DNA of 64,000 nt, from positions 10,000,001 to 10,064,000 of the forward strand of contig CM059563.1 of assembly GCA_030386875.1 (NCBI GenBank). Direction: 5' to 3'. Of this stretch, positions 56,997 through 64,000 are shown in pieces (within the stretch, counting starts at the first letter, position 1; every line of letters starts with the position of its first letter). Source of the stretch: Morinoia aosen (Eukaryota > Arthropoda > Malacostraca > Amphipoda > Talitridae). Below the pieces are notes generated by a model. The model made no database searches. It was not told where the DNA came from and worked only from the letters and a program-made list of their open reading frames with translations. A program made the translations under genes and the position numbers.

Positions 56997-59215
56997 GTAG
57001 TCCCACATGGCGCGTTTTGCCATCTATCTGAAGGCACTCCCACATGGCGCGTTTTGCCATCTATTTGAAGGTTCTCCCACATGGCCGTTATGCCATCTAT
57101 TTGAAGGTACTCCAACAAGGCCGTTATGCCATCTATTTGAAGGTACTCCCACATGGCCGTTATGCCATCTATTTGAAGGTAGTCCCACATGGCCGTTATG
57201 CCATCTATTTGAAGGTACTCCCGCATGGCCGTTATGCCATCTATTTGAAGGTACTCCCGCATGGCCGTTATGCCATCTATTTGAAGGTACTCCCACATGG
57301 CGCGTTTTGCCATCTATTTGAAGGTAGTCCCACATGGCCGTTATGCCATCTATTTGAAGGTATTCCCACATGGCGCGTTTTGCCATCTATTTGAAGGTAC
57401 TCCCACATGGCCGTTATGCCATCTATTTGAAGGTACTCCCACATGGCCGTTATGCCATCTATTTGAAGGTACTCCCACATGGCCGTTATGCCATCTATTT
57501 GAAGGTACTCCCACATGGCCGTTATGCCATCTATTTGAAGGTACTCCCACATGGCCGTTTTGCCATCTATTTGAAGGTAGTCCCACATGGCCGTTATGCT
57601 ATCTATTTAAAGGTACTCCCACATGGCCGTTATGCCATCTATTTGAAGGTACTCCCACATGGCCGTTATGCCATCTATTTAAAGGTACTCCCACATGGCC
57701 GTTATGCCATCTATTTGAAGGTACTCCTACATGGCTGTTATGCCATCTATTTGAAGGTACTCCCACATGGCCGTTATGCCATCTATTTGAAGGGACTCCC
57801 ACATGGCCGTTATGCCATCTATTTGAAGGTACTCCTACATGGCTGTTATGCATCTATTTGAAGGTACTCCCGCATGGCCGTTATGCCATCTATTTGAAGG
57901 TACTCCCGCATGGCCGTTATGCCATCTATTTGAAGGTACTCCCACATGGCCGTTATGCCATCTATTTGAAGGTACTCCCACATGGCGCGTTTTGCCATCT
58001 ATTTGAAGGTACTCCCACATGGCGCGTTTTGCCATCTATTTGAAGGTACTCCCACATGGCCGTTATGCCATCTATTTGAAGGTACTCCCACATGGCCGTT
58101 ATGCCATCTATTTGAAGGTACTCCCACATGGCCGTTTTGCCATCTATTTGAAGGTACTCCCACATGGCCGTTATGCCATCTATTTGAAGGTACTCCCACA
58201 TGGCGCGTTTCGCCATCTATTTGAAGGTACTCCCACATGGCCGTTATGCCGTCTATTTTAAGGTACTCCTACATGGCCGTTATGCCGTCTATTTGAAGGT
58301 ACTCCTACATGGCTGTTATGCCATCTATTTGAAGGTACTCCTACATGGCTGTTATGCCATCTATTTGAAGGTACTCCCACAAGGCCGTTATGCCATCTAT
58401 TTGAAGGTACTCCTACATGGCCGTTATGCCATCTATTTGAAGGTACTCCTACATGGCCGTTATGCATCTATTTGAAGGTACTCCTACATGGCCGTTGTGC
58501 ATCTATTTGAAGGTACTCCCACATGGCCGTTATGCCATCTATTTGAAGGTACTCCCACATGACGCGTTTTGCCATCTATTTGAAGGTACTCCCTCATGGC
58601 CGTTATGCCATCTATTTGAAGGTACTCCCACATGGCCGTTGTGCATCTATTTGAAGGTACTTCCACATGGCCGTTGTGCATCTATTTGAAGGTACTCCCA
58701 CATGGCCGTTGTGCATCTATTTGAAGGTACTCCCACATGGCCGTTATGCCATCTATTTGAAGGTACTCCCACATGACGCGTTTTGCCATCTATTTGAAGG
58801 TACTCCCTCATGGCCGTTATGCCATCTATTTGAAGGTACTCCCTCATGGCCGTTATGCCATCTATTTGAAGGTACTTCCACATGGCCGTTGTGCATCTAT
58901 TTGAAGGTACTCCCACATGGCCGTTATGCCATCTATTTGAAGGTACTCCCACATGACGCGTTTTGCCATCTATTTGAAGGTACTCCCTCATGGCCGTTAT
59001 GCCATCTATTTGAAGGTACTCCCACATGGCTTTGTGCATCTATTTGAAGGTACTCCCACATGGCCGTTATGCCATCTATTTGAAGGTACTCCCACATGAC
59101 GCGTTTTGCCATCTATTTGAAGGTACTCCCTCATGGCCGTTATGCCATCTATTTGAAGGTACTTCCACATGGTGCGTTTTGCGATCTATTTGAAAGAACA
59201 CTCACTTCGTACGTT
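56967..59215 (+). repeat. 36/37-bp minisatellite spanning the exon 9 5' splice site
   Basis: About 60 copies begin inside exon 9 at the codons for HMARFAIYLK. Each unit is 30 exon-derived bases plus 6-7 intronic bases: CACATGGCGCGTTTTGCCAT CTATTTGAAG|GTACTCC (37 bp), or a 36-bp variant with CATGGCCGTTATGCC. The donor core GAAG|GTACTC is kept in nearly all copies. Further variants (ACATGACGCG, CCTCATGGCC, GTTGTGCATC) are clustered toward the right, with block duplications around 58550-59160. Degenerate units continue to about 59258. Confidence 0.96.
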
Positions 59216-59618
59216 TCAACATCTATTCAAAGAAAGAGCACATGGCGCGTTCTGCTCTCTTTTTTTCGAATTTGAACCCGCGCTTCCTAAATTCGTATGC
59301 CATTTAAGATACATTAGTTGATGCTTTACCCACCAACGACCGAAATACAAGCTAATCTATTGGGCGTATCTACCAAAGGGTAAAAAATGAACACAAGATC
59401 TGAATTATAATAGTTATAAACAACATTAAAAGTTAACAATGCTGGACCTTATACGTTGTCATCTAACACGAGTAGTTTCACTTCGAGAGGCTTTTTTTAT
59501 CGACATTTTCTGTTATAAGTTGAAGATTAAACCTAACAAGGTGTGAGTATCGTTGATTGTCAGTTGTGTCATATGTAGACAGGTGTCTTTTCAACCGACA
59601 CTTGTTACCTCGCCTCAG

Positions 59619-59770
59619 AGTTCACTGGAGCAGCTGGAGCGGCTAAGCTTGCAGGAGAGCAGGTGCCTGCTGGACGCGGTGTGTGCGGTGGCTGCAAGCG
59701 ACGACACCACCGCCCTCCACGCCGAGCTCGCCATACACACGCGCAAGATGCTCAATCACACTGACGTCAG
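59619..59770 (+). CDS. FANCD2: FANCD2 coding exon 10
   Basis: The acceptor is TCGCCTCAG ending at 59618 and the donor is GTGAGC at 59771. The 152-nt exon (phase 0 to phase 2, residues 543-593) encodes SSLEQLERLSLQESRCLLDA, VCAVAASDDTTALHAELAIH and TRKMLNHTDVR. It matches human [20 protein letters not shown] and HLVIRKQLSST. Four imperfect copies of the donor region follow within 100 bp, giving several alternative consensus donors (CAG|GTGAGC three times, CGG|GTAAGC once). Confidence 0.92.
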
Positions 59771-59869
59771 GTGAGCTCCGTCTGCCGTGTTCGAGGCAGG
59801 TGAGCTGCGTCTGTCTGGCTGACGTCAGGTGAGCTGCGTCTGTCGGGCTGATGTCGGGTAAGCTGCGTC
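59757..59869 (+). repeat. Short tandem array spanning the exon 10 5' splice site
   Basis: Four imperfect ~28-bp units carry the end of exon 10 and its donor: CTGACGTCAG|GTGAGCTCCG, then GAGGCAG|GTGAGCTGCGTC, CTGACGTCAG|GTGAGCTGCG and CTGATGTCGG|GTAAGCTGCG. It is the smallest and most diverged of the four junction-centred arrays. Confidence 0.9.
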
Positions 59870-60519
59870 AACCAAAGTCTTTTTAATATTTTTAGTACAA
59901 GCTGTTTTACTCTAGCCTAATAATGCATAGGTATCAATATCTCTACGCACATGACGTCATTCACCTTCACCAATACACTCATTTTACTCCACTCAACATG
60001 GGCATCCCGCTGCTGAGATGGATGACAGGGTGTCTACTAGGTAGTAAAGTAGTAAAAAGTAGTATAATTTGGAAAGTAGTAAAAAAAAGTAGTAAAAAGT
60101 AGTAAAATTTGCCTCAGGGTAGTAAAAAATATTGTTGAGTGGAATAATTTTCTGAAAATTTAAAGTAATGTTACATATTTATATAGAGTATGAAGATTTT
60201 TTTGACTTTATTTTTCCCATAATCAGAAATTTTCCTTGATTTATGGGAAATATTCCTGTAGAGTGGGGTGTGATATTAGGTTTGGAGCACACAAAATAGA
60301 AAAAAGTTTCAAAATTTTTGCGAACAGTAAAAATAGTTCACTTTTTCTTCTCATTCCGTTCAATCTGAAAGTTAACAAGTTGTTTTGTGATGGAAGGTTC
60401 ATTTGAGCCATTCTATTATTAACAAATTATTGAGAGGAAACAATAAAATGGCTTTCGCTTTGATGCGGTAATCGAGGCTTCATAAATAGTATAAATATAA
60501 ATTTAAAAAATGTAATACC

Positions 60520-60790
60520 AGTGGCGATGCATTGTTGAAAACACTTCTATTAGTGCGCATTTACATTGAGATACAAACTTAGGAGCTTGTGATATCAGGG
60601 ATTAGTATTGAAAATAATATAAGGATTTAAAAATTTTGCATTTATGATTATGAGGTCGACATTTAACATATTTTATTCTTACGTTTCATATATGCATTAT
60701 ACGATCTCAAGGAAAAATGAAATAGCATAGCTACATATTTTTTTTGTGGAAGCATATCAAGTGGCTTTGATTGAAATATGTTTGTCAAAT
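60520..60790. repeat. Dispersed repeat, LINE-tail-related (copy 3, diverged)
   Basis: GCATTGTTGAAAACACTTCT, TTAGTGCGCATTTACATTGA and TGAGGTCGACATTTAACAT match the copies at 3.2-4.1, 6.2-6.6 and 8.6-9.0 kb. It lies in FANCD2 intron 10. Confidence 0.6.
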
Positions 60791-60805
60791 AAAATATTTG
60801 ACCCT

Positions 60806-61165
60806 CAGGGGGATACAACTGTTGTATCTATGGGAATTAGCGCTCCCAGAGGGACAATGTGAGGGCCCAAGTTAAAGGTTAGGTGGGCTTTCTTTTTGTT
60901 AAAATAGAATAGGTTTTTGTTTTGTTACGGACCATCTTTTTTCGGTTCACTACTGTCATGTTTTTCAGCACCTACTACTTTCTTCTTCAACTTTTTCTTG
61001 TTTCATGATCATCTTTCTTAGCTTTCTGTTTCTGTGCCCTTTCTGCATAGATTCCGCGTTTCCTTCAACTCCATACTAAATGGTGCCTTCTTCCTTCCTC
61101 TCTTTGGATAGCTTTTGTTGCGGATAGGGAGGCTTAACCTAACTAATAATCAAATCTAATCAAGT
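60806..61165 (+). repeat. ~350-bp retroposon family copy
   Basis: Full-length copy in intron 10: CAGGGGGATACAACTGTTGT, GGAATTAGCGCTCCCAGA, GTTACGGACCATCTTTTTTC and tail CTAATAATCAAATCTAATC. Confidence 0.78.
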
Positions 61166-63079
61166 AAAATAATTTATATTTTACTTAGAATTACAATTCT
61201 TTTAAATGTAAAACATCTTGTGAACTTTTTCTTTTAAATTTTATGAATAAACATTAACTAGCTAAAATTTTCAAATAGGTAGTTGTACTTATCACTAAAT
61301 AACAATTAAATTTTATTGGATTTCATCTTTAGTGAATGCAGTTGCCCGTAAGATATAGAGCATAGTTGACATAATTGTTCTTTTTGTACACTTTATACTC
61401 AAAAATTAAAGTATTTTATTTGCAAATGTAAGCACAGAAATAAAACTATTCTCAATTAGCTTTTAGAGACTCATGCTGCAATTTCAGACGAGTAAGTTGT
61501 GAATCAAACTTATTACATTTCAATTCCTCCTATTGAATAATGTTTAATTCAAAGTCATATATTTGGCTGGTAAGGTCTTGTTTATCATAAACTTGATGTA
61601 GCCTTCCAATTCTTATTCCGAGACAAATATTCTCACTCAAAGTTGTTGCGGCAGGATAGAAACATTACAGTGACGTCAAAGGAACTTCTCCGCAGTTCAT
61701 TTATATCCAGAAAGTGTTTTTTTTTGGACCTGAGCTTTATTGTGAGCAGTATTATCTCCTTTGAAAAGACGAGTTTATTCTGTCCACTTCGGTTTGGGGA
61801 AACAACGATTTACTGAAACTATAATTTTTTTTTTGAAAAAAATTACCTCTTTGTAAAGCTGAAAGTTTTTTTTTCCAGTGACGTTAATTTATGTCTAAAT
61901 ACAGAAAGAATTATGCTATAAAATAATCTTTTAATACAATGCGTCATCATTTGAACGAGAGTTTAGTCCTTTGAAGTTCCTTTTGCCAGTCATGGCGATT
62001 CCGTTTCCTCCAGGATGTCGTCATAGCATGGAAATGCTCCTTGCAATCAAAGTTCATTCTTCTACTAAAAGTACATAGGAAAGCTACATGAAATTTGCAT
62101 TTTCGTGATTGGTTCTGTAATATAACATGTTCATAACGTATTTGTCATTATTGATCGCAATTAGGATGCCGATTTAGATTTTGAGGTACGATAGAAATAG
62201 TTTACAAACTCATATTTCCGAAGTGTCATAGTGTTTGGTCAGAATGAAATTCCTTGATATTCTACCTTGCTGTAGAGGGATCTTACAATCCCCTGGTGTC
62301 TACGAGTTTCCAGTCAGTTTATTTTTTCCATATGATGAACTGTTTTCATCATAGTTGAAAGACTTTAAGACAAGGTCTTCGCCAAACTTTTGTTGGAGTC
62401 CATTTAGGATGGGGTACCTTAGGAATTTAGGTAACTTTTTCGCCGTAAAGCTGCGGTGGCTCCATTTAGTATTAAGTATTTTAAGTATTGAGAAACTTGG
62501 AGCTTTTTTTGAACCTTTGGTATTGCGTATATTATTGACTCAAATTACTCATTATAGGCCGATTACTTACCTCTGGACATTTGGACAAACTTGATTGTGT
62601 AAAAAAAGGTAGTAATTTTTTGCCATTGAAGGTAGTAAAAAGTAGTAAAAAGTAGCAAAATTTGGAAATGAAATATCAGTAGTCACCATGTCAGGATGGT
62701 TGTCGATTTCAGCCTCGGTCGTGCATTACTGAAGCGATAATTCCTGTCGTTTTTTAAAAGCTGTGCACCTCCCTTGTCAGGATTCTGAGTAGGTCTTCAC
62801 GTGATTTGCGGTTCTTATAGTTAAAGACGTATAATGTTGTAGGGATCTATGCATTGTTACAAATTTTTTGTGAACTCTTCACAATTCTTAATGTCTCTAG
62901 TGCTAATTCTCCCGTACGCTATTTTTCACTAGCGGCTGGTGTGAAAGGAGTGGCTTGCTTGTCTATGGTGAGGATCTAGTTTCTGGGTTGTGAACCTTAC
63001 GCTGGAGACAAGACTTTCCCTCTTGCTATCTCTGATGCTCCCGTCCAATGATGGGCTCATTCTTCATCCGTCAACCCGT
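61166..63079 (+). other. FANCD2 intron 10, middle
   Basis: AT-rich, no exon supported. It includes the right end of the possible hAT-type element near 62600-62694. Confidence 0.5.
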
Positions 63080-63405
63080 TGGAGACACAACTGCTCCCAC
63101 GAGGAAGATGTGAGGTCCCGAGCTGAAAATTAACTTGGCTTGGCTTTCCTTCTATTGAAATGGAATTGGTTTTTGGTGTAGTTTTGGATTCCTTTTTCAC
63201 CTACTATTTTCTTCAAATTATATTTTACTTCATTAAGTCTCTCATAACTCACTGTTTTTATGCGCAGCGGGATCTTGTGTAGGAACACTCCTTGTGCGTA
63301 GATTCTCTCCATTCCCCCAACTCTATACTTGGAGGTACATTCCTCCGTCCACGTACTTGCAACACTTTTGTTGTGGTTAGGGAAGGGTTAAACTAACTTA
63401 TCCCA
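63080..63405 (+). repeat. ~350-bp retroposon family copy
   Basis: Diverged copy: GGAGACACAACTGCTCCCAC, GTCCCGAGCTGAAAATTAAC, ATGGAATTGGTTTTTGG and GGTTAGGGAAGGGTTAAACT. A weaker fragment follows at about 63420-63625. Confidence 0.6.
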
Positions 63406-63797
63406 TCTAATTCAAGTCTATACTAAATGATCCTTATAATAATGTATAATAATATGCACAATAATCCTCTTCCTTCCTTATTGTTTCTACGCGAAAGGTG
63501 TCCTGTGTGGCACCACACCATTGCTTAGATTTCACGTTTTCCACAATCCATACTTGCTGGTTTCTTCTCTTTCCGTTGTGAAAACACCTTTGCAATGAGG
63601 AGCAGAGCCTTAAACTATTTAAGATGCTACTACACAATTCTCCATAACTGCACTGCTGTTAACTGCAAGGTGATTGGGAAATGAAACTTTCACTGCAACT
63701 TGCATAAAAACATTTACTGATCTGTTCCCGTTGATACTCCAGGATGAGACATTGAGACGGAATGAGACTGTTTGATGCCGTGTATTCTGCTGAGCAG

Positions 63798-64000
63798 GTA
63801 CAAGCGCCTTGGAGTTTTGAGCGCCGTGCTCACGCTGAAGAACTCTAACGAATCTTCAGCCAGTGGAGAGCGTGATTCCGAGTCCGGTGGAGGGGGGGAG
63901 AACATGCTGGAGATGGTGCGGGTGTGCACCGCGTCGTGCCCGCCTGCCTCTGCCCTCTTCATGGACGAGCTCGCCTCCACCATCCTCAGGGACGGCATCA
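63798..64000 (+). CDS. FANCD2: FANCD2 coding exon 11 (cut by window edge) with predicted monoubiquitination site
   Basis: The acceptor is CTGCTGAGCAG ending at 63797. The exon completes Arg593, then YKRLGVLSAVLTLKNS, an acidic Ser/Gly loop, and MLEMVRVCTASCPPASALFM followed by DELASTILRDGI; the reading frame is open to the end of the window. YKRLGVLSAV corresponds to human YKLIGIIGAV, which holds the FANCL-dependent monoubiquitination lysine (Lys561 in human). The equivalent here is the AAG at 63802-63804, Lys595 in this model. The site lies two codons inside the exon, directly after the splice junction. Assignment of this lysine is inference from local alignment. Confidence 0.9.

Larger units (their letters stand above)
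60029..62694. mobile_element. Possible hAT-type element with AGTAGTAAAA subterminal repeats
   Basis: At the left end CAGGGTGTCTACTAGGTAGT is followed by several AGTAGTAAAA motifs; at the right end the same motifs (62605-62665) precede AGTAGTCACCATGTC, an imperfect complement of the left end. The ~2.66 kb between them contains a retroposon copy and a LINE-related repeat but no transposase frame that I recognise. Target duplication is not evident. Confidence 0.38.
14414..64000 (+). other. FANCD2: FANCD2 gene span (5' part; 11 coding exons, continues past window)
   Basis: FANCD2 is the nuclear partner of FANCI. After monoubiquitination by FANCL/UBE2T the pair clamps on DNA and directs interstrand crosslink repair. 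Eleven exons on this strand, each bounded by AG and GT, join with matching phases at every junction into a 660-residue N-terminal part. The product is collinear with my recollection of human FANCD2 through blocks such as DVLQPKL, LRWLDVIV, IIKFLLR, DIREKL, SVLRNKIR, LQQEVVVALLAHM, YKRLGVLSAV and ASALFMDE. Exons sum to 277, 331, 127, 77, 193, 174, 177, 98, 172 and 152 nt before the last partial one. Human FANCD2 is about 1,450 residues, so more than half the protein lies to the right. Intron 4 is about 28.6 kb and hosts an antisense gene. Family and order are seen directly; the alignment was made from memory without a search. Confidence 0.95.

Noticed and set aside
57024-59047. Many overlapping open frames on both strands with periodic peptides (HGRYAIYLKVLP and VGVPSNRWHNG)
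   Set aside because: Products of the 36/37-bp minisatellite derived from exon 9, not genes.

Overview
The window is eukaryotic nuclear DNA, almost certainly from an arthropod and probably an insect with a large, transposon-rich genome. Its genes are split by canonical GT-AG introns, the background is AT-rich, and it holds many DNA transposons (PIF/Harbinger, Tc1/mariner, TTAA-target and 8-bp-target elements). I cannot name the species. No operon, CRISPR array, tRNA or rRNA was recognised.

The dominant gene is FANCD2, the Fanconi anaemia group D2 protein, on the + strand from about 14.4 kb to beyond the right edge. Eleven coding exons (14424-14700, 14880-15210, 17299-17425, 18833-18909, 47474-47666, 49134-49307, 51480-51656, 54763-54860, 56825-56996, 59619-59770, 63798-64000) join with matching phases at all ten junctions. 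They give the first ~660 residues, collinear with human FANCD2 and including the predicted monoubiquitinated lysine (Lys595 in this model). The remainder of the protein lies beyond the window.

Intron 4 of FANCD2 is about 28.6 kb and contains a second gene on the opposite strand. This nested gene has five phase-compatible exons between 31497 and 22303 and encodes at least ~1,267 residues of a mostly disordered, Ser/Asn/Glu-rich protein that I do not recognise. Its 5' end was not found. At the far left (328-1207, - strand) is the 3' part of a third, also unrecognised, gene.

The most unusual feature is a recurring arrangement. Tandem arrays sit exactly on the 5' splice junctions of four FANCD2 exons: exon 3 (38-bp unit, about 10 copies), exon 7 (27-bp unit, about 80 copies), exon 9 (36/37-bp unit, about 60 copies) and exon 10 (about 28-bp unit, 4 copies). 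Each unit carries the end of the exon, the donor site and the first intronic bases, so the arrays look seeded by the exon/intron boundary. The exon 9 acceptor is also partly duplicated, and a small outpost of the exon 7 unit lies in intron 6.

The rest is layered repeats. From 1.2 to 14.4 kb: a dispersed repeat associated with a non-LTR retrotransposon tail, an LTR-like insertion, a 1.1-kb foldback element with an 8-bp target duplication, and two related palindromic elements, one interrupted by a smaller terminal-repeat element. Inside FANCD2: a Harbinger element with a broken transposase, TTAA-flanked elements just upstream of exons 4 and 5, a DUF4817-type transposase pseudogene, Tc1 fragments, a 19-bp minisatellite, and about a dozen copies of a ~350-bp retroposon, all on the + strand.
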